From: CAZKXU01 sp964556665 | GTDB taxonomy: Bacteria; Bdellovibrionota_C; UBA2361; CAZKXU01 | Length of the DNA: 12,334 nucleotides | Assembly: GCA_964556665.1 (NCBI GenBank) | Contig: CAZKXU010000098.1 | Coordinates: forward strand, 1 to 12,334 | Direction: 5' to 3' | Shown: positions 5,988 through 12,260 of the stretch, one piece after another | How positions within the stretch are numbered: position 1 is the first letter of the stretch | Layout: each line of letters starts with the position of its first letter | The notes under the pieces: model-generated | The model's database searches: none | What the model was told of the DNA's origin: nothing | What the model saw: only the letters and a program-made list of their open reading frames with translations | Translations under genes and position numbers: made by a program

Positions 5988-7778
5988 ATGTTGTTTAGCG
6001 AAGTAATTTCGAACGAAAAGGTTTTATCTGCTATTACCGCTTTAGGTTATATTAACCCGACCCCTATTCAAGCGCGAGCTCTCCCAGCAATTGTTTCTGG
6101 AAAAGATATCCTATTAAACGCTCCGGAAAAAAGTGGAAAGACGATAGCCTGCCTTAGCGCATTACTTATAAAATCATACGAATCACATTCACACTGTTTG
6201 ATAATTACAGCAACAGAGGGGCGCGCAGAAGCGATTGAGGAGCGCATTACAGATTTAGGAGGAAAGGGAATTTGCAACCTGGTACTAGAACCGGGGGACA
6301 ACGTCGATAACGAGCTGTTAAAAAACAGATCCCGTATCGTAATTGGTCCAGCTAATGCCATTCTATCTTATTTCAAAACAGGACGAACCGAATTTAAGCC
6401 GGATCGTGTCTATTTTGATAATTTTGATCAGTGGGCTGCCAAGTCAAGCGAGCTCGATGAGCTTTTGAACTTTATTACAGGCAGTCAGTTTATTGTCTCA
6501 GTTAATGGAATATCTATGGTAATTGCAGGAATTTTAAAGAAATTTTCAAAATTAGGAGAGGAACCTATGGAAGAGATTCAAGAAACAGCAGCACCTTTAA
6601 TGGCTACCCGCCCAACAGCGCAGCACATTTACTTTGAGGTAACAGCTGAACTTTTAGCTAAGCCTCAGGCACTCTGCGATCTTATTGAAGCAGAGGCGCT
6701 GCCATCAACCTTAGTGTTTTGTAATATGCCCTCTGACACTGACCTAGTTAAGGTGATCCTAAAAAAGCGTGGCATTAATGCAACTAAAGTTATTGGGAAT
6801 TACCCTCCTGTTCGTCTTGCTAAAATAATGAAAGAGGTAAAGGACGGCACTACTCCGGTGATAGTTACAACCGATATCGGTGGAAAAAATATTGACCTCG
6901 CCGAATTTGATCTGATTATCAACTACTCTATCCCGACTGAACCAGAGATATATCTGCACCGTATCGGCGCTGATGGATGTGGCGGCAAGGGAGGAAGAGT
7001 ATATAGTCTTGTTGGACCGATGGACTTTACTAACTTTCATTATCTCAAGAAAGTTGCCGGATGTGAATTTTCGCAGGGACAGCTGCCAACTCCTGAAGCT
7101 CTTAAAGGAGCCAAGCTAGAGCAGCTAAAAAAACAGGCTAGCCGCAGCTCTCATCTCTCTGATGACAAAACAAAACAGTTAGTAGCCGGGATTTTAGAAG
7201 CTACCAATAGGGATGAGATAATCGCGCTACTGCTTCATAATACACTTGAAGTTATGCCAAATATGGAGAGCTCACGCACTCCCGATTCAGAAGAAGGACC
7301 GGATTCAAGACGTCGCGCACGTGATTGGGATCGTCGTCAGGATAGCGGCGATGAGGAGGAATCCGAACATGGTGAACGCTCAGGACGTTACAACAACTCA
7401 AACAGACACAACGACTCATCAAGATATAATGAGTCATCAGATCGGCACAGCGAAGCTCATGCTCGAAACACTGAACCCGTAGTGCCACTACCAAAAGAGG
7501 CAAGAATTTATATCGGCCAAGGACAGCAGCACGGCATTACTGAGCAGAGCCTAGGTGAAATACTACAGAGCAAATGCGAAATTGCTCCATCCGAAATAAA
7601 GCGCTTTAGATCCCGTAAATTTTATTCATTTGTAGATGTCTCTGAGGAAGCCTCAGAGAATGTTATTGCAAAACTCGCAATCCAAGAGGTAAACGGTGAG
7701 AAACTTTTCCTTAAAAAAGCGATTACCTTGACTCCGCCGCGAGACAACAGAAACGGCACAGGCATGGAAGAGGAATAG
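5988..7778 (+). CDS. DEAD-box RNA helicase-like protein with degenerate catalytic motifs
   Basis: A 596-residue protein with DeaD/CsdA architecture: two RecA-like domains (about 1-200 and 215-365), a charged Arg/Ser/Asn/His-rich linker (425-495) and a C-terminal DbpA/CsdA-type RNA-binding domain (504-582, EARIYIGQG...SFVDV...VNGEKL). The Q motif is intact (PTPIQ, 24-28). The catalytic motifs are altered. Motif I reads APEKSGKT (45-52) instead of AxTGSGKT. Motif II is DNFD (144-147) instead of DEAD. The SAT motif III is replaced by SVNG (171-174). Motif V is partly kept (VTTDIGGKNIDL). Motif VI reads HRIGADGCGGKGG (324-336), lacking the arginines of HRIGRTGRxG. ATP hydrolysis and unwinding are therefore doubtful, while RNA binding is likely retained. 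The ATG is fixed by an in-frame stop at 5973-5975. The receiver-HTH gene follows after 44 bases and is probably co-transcribed. Confidence 0.92.
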   Translation: MLFSEVISNEKVLSAITALGYINPTPIQARALPAIVSGKDILLNAPEKSGKTIACLSALLIKSYESHSHCLIITATEGRAEAIEERITDLGGKGICNLVLEPGDNVDNELLKNRSRIVIGPANAILSYFKTGRTEFKPDRVYFDNFDQWAAKSSELDELLNFITGSQFIVSVNGISMVIAGILKKFSKLGEEPMEEIQETAAPLMATRPTAQHIYFEVTAELLAKPQALCDLIEAEALPSTLVFCNMPSDTDLVKVILKKRGINATKVIGNYPPVRLAKIMKEVKDGTTPVIVTTDIGGKNIDLAEFDLIINYSIPTEPEIYLHRIGADGCGGKGGRVYSLVGPMDFTNFHYLKKVAGCEFSQGQLPTPEALKGAKLEQLKKQASRSSHLSDDKTKQLVAGILEATNRDEIIALLLHNTLEVMPNMESSRTPDSEEGPDSRRRARDWDRRQDSGDEEESEHGERSGRYNNSNRHNDSSRYNESSDRHSEAHARNTEPVVPLPKEARIYIGQGQQHGITEQSLGEILQSKCEIAPSEIKRFRSRKFYSFVDVSEEASENVIAKLAIQEVNGEKLFLKKAITLTPPRDNRNGTGMEEE

Positions 7779-7822
7779 CCTCTATCTCTCTTTGCCCCTG
7801 CTCTGCTTAAAGCATCCGATCT

Positions 7823-8758
7823 ATGGCGCCTGTAAAACTTACAGCCGTAGTTATTGATCCAAACCCGGATGGAAGGGTAAGGTTGCGCGAGATCATTAAA
7901 AGCTGCGTCGAGAAAACAGATCTATCATTGTATCCTTCAATCAAAGAGGGACTTTCACATATTAGCAAGGAGAAAAATCCTGAGTTTATTTTTGTGTCTC
8001 TTAATTCAGGCATACAGCCGATACGTGAATTTATTAATAACCTTAAAGACAAGCTAGGAGAAAAGATCCCTCACATTGTACTGACACTAGAGAATCAATC
8101 CCTGGACGGGATTAACAGTGTAGCGACACTTACACTAGATGGAATAGCTGGAGCTATCGCAGCACCTTTCTCAGTAGAGTCACTCGACAAGCTCCTAGAG
8201 ACCGTAAGTCAGCAGAGCGGAGGGTCAGATTTGGCCGTAAAGCGAAAAAAAGCTGCCAAGCTCCTTATCAATGAAGCGATCCAGGTCCTTGACCCGTTAG
8301 CAGAATCAGCACACGATATAGACGCGCAACCAGGCACCGAGCTAAGAGATCTTAGAAAAATCTCAGATAGCATGAAGATAATTCAATCTCAGTTTCCAGA
8401 GCTATACGCGGAGACTGTCATTGAACTTTTCGAAGCCTCCAAGCCTCCAAACGAAGGAGTGAAACCAACACGGCATGGAGGATCCAAGGACAAGGTTACA
8501 CACCCTGCTATAAAAGTAGCGAAGCTTATTCAGGAGAGATCTTTAGCAGTCGAGAAGCTACCTCTATCTCCACAGGTTACAGTTGGTGAATTTAGTGATT
8601 TTCTAAACTGTCGCAGAGGCATAGATGAGCCATTAGCAGCAGACTTAGCGCGCATATTCGGCGGTACAGCCAAAGAATGGATACAGCACCAATTAAAGTA
8701 CGATTTTATTCAACTACGCATCAAGCAACGAGAGAAGATGTGGGAGAGAAAGAAGTAG
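7823..8758 (+). CDS. Degenerate receiver domain fused to HigA-like helix-turn-helix
   Basis: A 311-residue protein in three parts. Residues 7-128 resemble a response-regulator receiver: strand VVIDPN (9-14), a helix with RVRLREII, strand EFIFVSL (54-60) and a PFSVESLDKLLE end (115-126). The phosphoacceptor Asp falls on Ser59, the conserved Lys before PF is Ala114, and the acidic pair is reduced to one Asp, so phosphorylation is unlikely. Residues 130-215 are a helical linker. Residues 226-303 match the HigA/VapI antitoxin helix-turn-helix from its leading HP onward: HPAIKVAKLI, VGEFSDFLNCRRGID, LAADLARIFGGTAKEWIQHQ and YDFIQLRI. HigA proteins bind operator DNA and neutralise HigB toxins, but no small toxin gene adjoins it. 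The gene lies 44 bases after the DEAD-box gene. It may be a DNA-binding regulator controlled by protein contacts. The start lacks a Shine-Dalgarno sequence. Confidence 0.78.
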   Translation: MAPVKLTAVVIDPNPDGRVRLREIIKSCVEKTDLSLYPSIKEGLSHISKEKNPEFIFVSLNSGIQPIREFINNLKDKLGEKIPHIVLTLENQSLDGINSVATLTLDGIAGAIAAPFSVESLDKLLETVSQQSGGSDLAVKRKKAAKLLINEAIQVLDPLAESAHDIDAQPGTELRDLRKISDSMKIIQSQFPELYAETVIELFEASKPPNEGVKPTRHGGSKDKVTHPAIKVAKLIQERSLAVEKLPLSPQVTVGEFSDFLNCRRGIDEPLAADLARIFGGTAKEWIQHQLKYDFIQLRIKQREKMWERKK

Positions 8759-8787
8759 TATTTTGCCGTTCCTATGCGGCATAAGGT

Positions 8788-8973
8788 CTAGTGCTCCTCC
8801 AAATAAGTTTTTTCACGTCTAGCATCACATCGTTGCCCCACCTTGTCACGCTTCTCAGTCGGAAAATCCTCGCAATACTCCAGTATTGCTGCGGATTTCC
8901 TCCTTCCGAGGCGTGCCAATCTGGGGCAACGCTGCGCGCTATACGTGAAAAAACTTATTTGGCGAAGCACTAG
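8788..8973. repeat. Family 2: 186-base near-perfect palindromic element
   Basis: Ends CTAGTGC (8788) and GCACTAG (8973). The two arms match over nearly their whole length, including AAATAAGTTTTTTCACGT versus its complement at 8943-8960 and CGTTGCCCCA versus TGGGGCAACG. The centre is GCAATACT-CC-AGTATTGC (8872-8889). A second copy of the right arm, reverse-complemented, starts at 12257 and runs off the window, so this is a dispersed repeat. Both strands are open for 60-90 codons, but as a result of the palindrome, not as genes. It may be a non-autonomous mobile element or a structured chromosomal repeat. Confidence 0.9.
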
Positions 8974-8997
8974 TGCAGTATAAACTAAGCTTTTTTT

Positions 8998-9072
8998 ACT
9001 GGGACTGCGGGCATCTTGCCCGCCTTGTGGAGCTGTAAATACAAAAGCGGGCAAGATGCCCACCGTCCCAGT
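8998..9072. repeat. Family 1 hairpin repeat, copy 2
   Basis: Ends ACTGGGACTGCGGGC and GCCCACCGTCCCAGT. The inner hairpins are GCGGGCA-tct-TGCCCGC and GCGGGCA-aga-TGCCCAC. The T-run before it and A-run after it extend the outer stem (AAGCTTTTTTTACTGGG against CCCAGTAAAAAACTT). It lacks the GAGCAATT flank of copies 1 and 3 and carries mismatches in the outer stem, so it may be an older or different subtype. It lies 24 bases from the 186-base palindrome. Confidence 0.88.
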
Positions 9073-9132
9073 AAAAAACTTATGCTCGCATGTACGAGGA
9101 AACTTTTCACAATCCTTCCCGAATAGATCTAT

Positions 9133-9561
9133 ATGAAGTCAGGATCAGGCTACAGTCTTACAGATCTTCTGTTATGGCTTACTATTGTCGGCATCATTGT
9201 AGGAATTGCTGCTCCTAGCGGTATGCATTCTTTACAAAAGAAGCTACTCAAATTTGAGGCATACAGACTCGCACGCTTTGCTGAAAGACTAGCTTTAAAG
9301 GCCACGCAAACAGGTTGCAATTATGAACTAGTGATAGATCGCGACTTTTATCTTGGTAAAAGTGAGGAATGTATAGTTTCCAAAGCAGAGCGCATAGAAT
9401 TACATCCAGGATTTTCACTTGAGATGGGCGGAAACAACAGCAACGTAATTAGGCTATATAAAAGCGGAGTGGCAACACCTGCAACCATATTGGTTACAGC
9501 GAAAAACCAGCTCTGTAAAGTCTCGATCTCACTACGCGGGAGGATAAAGGATTCATGTTAG
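9133..9561 (+). CDS. Prepilin-like protein, GspH/FimT-like minor pilin
   Basis: A 142-residue protein with a short type IV prepilin leader (MKSGSG) and cleavage predicted after Gly6. The mature N-terminus YSLTDLLLWLTIVGIIVGIAA matches the FTLIELLVVLAIIGIL class. Position +5, normally Glu, is Asp11. The hydrophobic helix is followed by the GspH/FimT-like amphipathic stretch (QKKLLKFEAYRLARFAERLALKA) and a beta-rich C-terminal domain. Four cysteines (62, 80, 128, 142) could form two disulfides. It would be processed by a prepilin peptidase and incorporated into a type IV pilus or type II secretion pseudopilus tip. It is the first of four tightly packed prepilin genes. The start is the only ATG that gives the leader, but it has no clear ribosome binding site. 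Confidence 0.88.
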   Translation: MKSGSGYSLTDLLLWLTIVGIIVGIAAPSGMHSLQKKLLKFEAYRLARFAERLALKATQTGCNYELVIDRDFYLGKSEECIVSKAERIELHPGFSLEMGGNNSNVIRLYKSGVATPATILVTAKNQLCKVSISLRGRIKDSC

Positions 9562-9824
9562 AAGACGGGGTGTCTTTGTTGGAGTGTCTTATTTCAATAA
9601 TCATCGTTTCTGCGTTTGGAGCAGCAGTCTTTAAACTTGATGCCCATATGTTCAAAGCTCTTGAGATAAGCAGAAATAGATACAATACGAGCAGTATGGA
9701 GCAGAGTTGGATCGTAGATGAGTTAAATGGAGGAAATTGTGAATCGTTAATCTCCAGGACAGAGAAGATCTACGTAAAATGTAGAAAGAGTTCCGGTTTA
9801 ATCTCGATATTTATAATAAATTAA
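9555..9824 (+). CDS. Small prepilin-like protein, GspI/PilV-like
   Basis: An 89-residue protein. Leader MLEDG, predicted cleavage after Gly5, then VSLLECLISIIIVSAFGAAVF with the conserved Glu at +5 (Glu10). At 89 residues it is shorter than usual GspI/PilV proteins, so the globular part is minimal (two or three strands, with Cys61 and Cys76 able to pair). It overlaps the preceding gene by seven bases. Upstream GGGAGGA (9538-9544) and AAAGGA (9546-9551) offer a reasonable ribosome binding site inside the preceding gene. Its position after an H-like and before a J-like gene supports the I/V assignment by gene order. Sequence alone does not separate the pilus from the secretion version. Confidence 0.78.
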   Translation: MLEDGVSLLECLISIIIVSAFGAAVFKLDAHMFKALEISRNRYNTSSMEQSWIVDELNGGNCESLISRTEKIYVKCRKSSGLISIFIIN

Positions 9825-10688
9825 ATGTTAAAGCGTGGCAGCATTACACTTGAACTTCTTATTACAATCGTAGTAAGCACACCGCTTCTGCTCTCAATTA
9901 TTACTGTTCTAAAAGAGAGCATAGGGGTTCATCTGCGGGTTATGATCGAATCTCAAGACAATGAGAGCTTGCTTAGACTACGATCAATAATTCATGAAAC
10001 AATTGTAGAGCTGGATCAGCACCGCTTGGAGTTGCCAGCACGTATCCATCATGCTGGTCAAATTCGGTTCAGCAACAATACCGACAACCCGGTCATGCGC
10101 AGCAGAACAAACCCACCGGCAACTAATTCAGATGCAATTACTAGCGCAAAGCTCGCTGTTCAAAATAGTCTGATAGTCAACCAAGCAATAACTCTTGGTA
10201 GTCGAATTATTTTTACCTGTTGCGAACGGTTTGCAGAGCCGTTTAATAAGGATGATTATAAAAGTTATCTGGGTGTGCATGCTGATGGAGTTATAGAGCT
10301 AACTGGTTCGCTAACACAGCTAAGTAGTGCGCCATCCTGCTGGGAGCTAAACGCCACCCCTGAGATATCAATGATTGCAGATTCGAGCAATCCGGATCTC
10401 ACCGGCAATATACGGTTAATTATCCCAATCGATAGACTTTATACTATCTACCTAAATGACAAAGAGGAGCTTCGCTTTCTTGGACATAGCGGAGAATCCA
10501 ATAATGAGAATCAACCGATACTTACTGATTTAAAATATATTAATCTTCTTGCTAATTCAGTGCTTGGCGGCACACATGTTGCAATCGACACCTCCTTTAC
10601 TACTACAAGTTCAAAGCAGTTCAGATTTACAGAGGTCAATCATCTGGGCAGGATTCCATTTTTTAATCTATTATTAAATAGGCCATGA
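9825..10688 (+). CDS. Prepilin-like protein, GspJ/PilW-like
   Basis: A 287-residue protein with leader MLKRG, predicted cleavage after Gly5, then SITLELLITIVVSTPLLLSII with Glu at +5 (Glu10). After the helix comes a long soluble region, mostly beta with Asn/Thr/Ser loops (about 30-287). It includes a Cys pair (CC, near 131-132) and a single Cys around 166. The size fits PilW/GspJ-type minor pilins, which often carry a large domain. Its ATG directly follows the TAA of the preceding gene with no gap and no visible ribosome binding site, so translation is probably coupled. Beyond the N-terminal helix I see no recognisable domain. Confidence 0.82.
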   Translation: MLKRGSITLELLITIVVSTPLLLSIITVLKESIGVHLRVMIESQDNESLLRLRSIIHETIVELDQHRLELPARIHHAGQIRFSNNTDNPVMRSRTNPPATNSDAITSAKLAVQNSLIVNQAITLGSRIIFTCCERFAEPFNKDDYKSYLGVHADGVIELTGSLTQLSSAPSCWELNATPEISMIADSSNPDLTGNIRLIIPIDRLYTIYLNDKEELRFLGHSGESNNENQPILTDLKYINLLANSVLGGTHVAIDTSFTTTSSKQFRFTEVNHLGRIPFFNLLLNRP

Positions 10689-11560
10689 AAATCGAGGCTG
10701 GATTTACATTACTTTCAGTTCTGCTAACAATGGCACTAATCTCATTTCTCTGTGCGGCAATCTATTTCGATATTGCTCGAATAATTCTTCTAAGAAATGA
10801 CAGTATTCACGCTAAGCTTGCACGCAACGAAGCTAGCGTTAATATTCTAGATTGGGTACTTGAGAACCCTGACACCACGCTGCAGCGTTATGCCTGTAAT
10901 GACTATACGACACAGCATGGTGTCAGCAGTATAAAGCGTACGGTTTGCAGCATCTCTAATACCGCGGATGTTTCGCTTCTATCCTCCCAAGTTATTGATG
11001 GGCGGCTAATTTCACCTAAGGAGAGCTTTCCGCTATTTGACTACAACTCACTTTTTAGTAGTGAGAGCAGATGCGATCTCACTAGAGTTGGGAGCCTTGA
11101 TGAAACTGGATATGGCAACGCGCTTTCACCCGGCTCTGCAGTCTCAGCTTACCTCTGCAGTCCTAACACCACGATCTCTGGTCGTTATGTAGTAAAGGCA
11201 AATATTGCGAGTGCGGCTGGTATTGAGATACGAGAAGAGCCTGGGCCTATAGGATTTAAACCTGTCAACATTCTTGCTGCAGCTGGGTATGTGGAGTTAC
11301 TCTCTACACTTACTATAAGTGCAGATACCATTATAGTAGCAGGCGGTGATTTAAGAATTAATGAGATCGTAAATTCAGCTAATACTCCGCTAAGAGTCAC
11401 GCTGCTCTCGGCCAGCGGTGCTGCCTATATTCATAAATTTAGCGGCCTGATAGAGAGTAAAATAATCGCCTGGCAAGGGGTCTTTGCTGCGCAAGGACTT
11501 CAACAAAGGGAGCCGTTACTACCCAAAATACTATTTCAGGAGAGTATTTTACTTAGATAA
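10685..11560 (+). CDS. Prepilin-like protein, GspK/PilX-like, with repetitive beta C-terminus
   Basis: A 291-residue protein with leader MKIEAG, predicted cleavage after Gly6, then FTLLSVLLTMALISFLCAAIY. The +5 residue is Ser11, not Glu, a feature shared with GspK, which caps the pseudopilus tip. Position as fourth gene and size also fit GspK/PilX. The C-terminal ~110 residues contain alternating short strands and small-residue turns (VNILAAAGYVELLSTLTI, DTIIVAGGDLRINEIV, LRVTLLSASGAAYIH, SKIIAWQGVFAAQG). They look like successive rungs of a beta-helix and not like the alpha-helical GspK domain. It overlaps the preceding stop by four bases (ATGA). A small stem ACTTAG/CTAAGT at 11551-11566 surrounds its stop. 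Confidence 0.8.
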   Translation: MKIEAGFTLLSVLLTMALISFLCAAIYFDIARIILLRNDSIHAKLARNEASVNILDWVLENPDTTLQRYACNDYTTQHGVSSIKRTVCSISNTADVSLLSSQVIDGRLISPKESFPLFDYNSLFSSESRCDLTRVGSLDETGYGNALSPGSAVSAYLCSPNTTISGRYVVKANIASAAGIEIREEPGPIGFKPVNILAAAGYVELLSTLTISADTIIVAGGDLRINEIVNSANTPLRVTLLSASGAAYIHKFSGLIESKIIAWQGVFAAQGLQQREPLLPKILFQESILLR

Positions 11561-11566
11561 CTAAGT
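11551..11566 (+). other. Small hairpin over the stop codon of the last pilin gene
   Basis: ACTTAG-ATAA-CTAAGT forms a six-base stem around the TAA. It has no T-run after it, so it is not a convincing intrinsic terminator. It may be chance. Confidence 0.35.
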
Positions 11567-11612
11567 ACTGGTCGTTAAGTAAGGGTAATAAGGGCCCTCT
11601 AAAAACCTCCTT

Positions 11613-11714
11613 ACTGGGACCGCAGGCTTCCAGCCTGCATACGAATTAGCTGGCATTTCGTTGCGGGCTGTAAGCCCGCGGTCCCAGTATCTACACCGTT
11701 TGAGCAATTGCGAT
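11613..11714. repeat. Family 1 hairpin repeat, copy 3, with conserved right flank
   Basis: The hairpin part is 11613-11688, with ends ACTGGGACCGCAGGC and GCCCGCGGTCCCAGT. The left inner hairpin is GCAGGCT-tcc-AGCCTGC and the right is GCGGGCT-gta-AGCCCGC. Relative to copy 1, both sides of paired positions have changed together (GAGC/GCTC to GACC/GGTC; GCGGGC/GCCCGC to GCAGGC/GCCTGC), so base pairing is maintained. Ten bases on, GTTTGAGCAATTGCGAT (11698-11714) repeats the right end of the composite element at 2664-2800. The left flank is absent. Confidence 0.88.
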
Positions 11715-11718
11715 TTTA

Positions 11719-11738
11719 GTTTATAGTATACTATAAAC
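11719..11738. promoter_or_regulatory. Perfect 20-base palindrome before the amidase gene
   Basis: GTTTATAGTATACTATAAAC is fully self-complementary and ends six bases before the amidase ATG. Its TATAGT/TATACT core resembles a -10 box on either strand. It could be an operator or a promoter core. It abuts the conserved flank of family 1 copy 3. Confidence 0.55.
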
Positions 11739-11744
11739 CGTAAA

Positions 11745-12260
11745 ATGCGAATTCAACCTCTTAATCATTTCAATGACCGTCCTTCCGGATTAGCGATCGA
11801 CACTATAGTCATACACTCGATGTACGATCCCTCTCATTCTGACGAGTTGTGCCACGATGCAGCAAGCTGCATAAAGCTTCTGGATAGCAATAAGGTGGCT
11901 GCGCATTATGCAGTCGCTCGTGATGGTACGGTATTTAGACTTGTAGAGGAGAGTAAGCGGGCCTGGCATGCCGGTCAGAGTAAGATGCCATTTGCGGATG
12001 ACTCACGTGAAAATGTAAATGATTTTAGCATCGGGATTGAACTTATTTGCTCCGAGGCCTCTCTCTGTACAGCTGAGCAGTATGACGGGCTAGTAACGTT
12101 AACCTTAGATATCTTCTCCCGACATCCGATTAAGAATATTGTAGGGCATGATCAGATCGCTCCCGGTAGAAAAACTGATCCTGGCCCCTGCTTTAACTGG
12201 AACAAATTTAAAGATCTGCTACGCCAAAAGAACAAGAGTAGCACAATACGTTTTCTCTAG
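11745..12260 (+). CDS. N-acetylmuramoyl-L-alanine amidase, AmpD-like (Amidase_2)
   Basis: A 171-residue zinc amidase that cleaves the bond between N-acetylmuramic acid (or its anhydro form) and the stem peptide L-alanine. Motifs: IVIHSM with ligand His24; VAAHYAVARDGTVFRLV (51-67); AWHAG (73-77); SIGIEL with catalytic-type Glu99; and GHDQIAPGRKTDPGPCF (134-150) with ligands His135 and Asp145 and Lys143. The His-Lys-Asp spacing is that of AmpD. There is no signal peptide, so it probably acts in the cytoplasm on recycled anhydromuropeptides, like AmpD. An endolysin-type role is less likely. The stop codon TAG (12258-12260) lies within the CTAGTGC end of the family 2 repeat, so the last residues may have been changed by its insertion. 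A 20-base palindrome sits six bases upstream of the start. No Shine-Dalgarno sequence is evident. Confidence 0.93.
   Translation: MRIQPLNHFNDRPSGLAIDTIVIHSMYDPSHSDELCHDAASCIKLLDSNKVAAHYAVARDGTVFRLVEESKRAWHAGQSKMPFADDSRENVNDFSIGIELICSEASLCTAEQYDGLVTLTLDIFSRHPIKNIVGHDQIAPGRKTDPGPCFNWNKFKDLLRQKNKSSTIRFL

Larger units (their letters stand above)
8759..9132. other. 374-base repeat-filled gap before the pilin genes
   Basis: No gene is supported. It holds a weak hairpin (TGCCG/CGGCA, 8764-8781), the 186-base palindrome (8788-8973), family 1 copy 2 (8998-9072), and about 60 bases leading into the pilin operon. Those 60 bases include CTCG-catgta-CGAG around 9085-9098. No promoter with good spacing is visible. 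Confidence 0.7.

Noticed and set aside
6068..6361. Minus-strand open frame inside the DEAD-box gene
   Set aside because: A shadow of the real gene; its composition is unlike a protein and it has no motif.
7246..7503. Open frames on both strands within the DEAD-box linker
   Set aside because: They lie wholly inside a well-supported gene in its low-complexity Arg/Ser/Asn segment and show no domain features.
7823..8758. HigBA toxin-antitoxin locus
   Set aside because: Only the HigA-like domain is present, fused to another domain. No HigB-size gene lies on either side.
8764..8781. Terminator hairpin TGCCG/CGGCA after the receiver-HTH gene
   Set aside because: The stem is only five bases with an eight-base loop and no T-run.
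8788..9063. Open reading frames of 60-91 codons on both strands through the palindrome
   Set aside because: The two translations resemble each other because the DNA is a palindrome. They run through two dispersed repeats and have no ribosome binding site or domain.
8998..9072. Intrinsic terminator formed by the hairpin with neighbouring T and A runs
   Set aside because: On either strand the T-run precedes and the A-run follows the stem, so no U-tract follows the hairpin in either direction.
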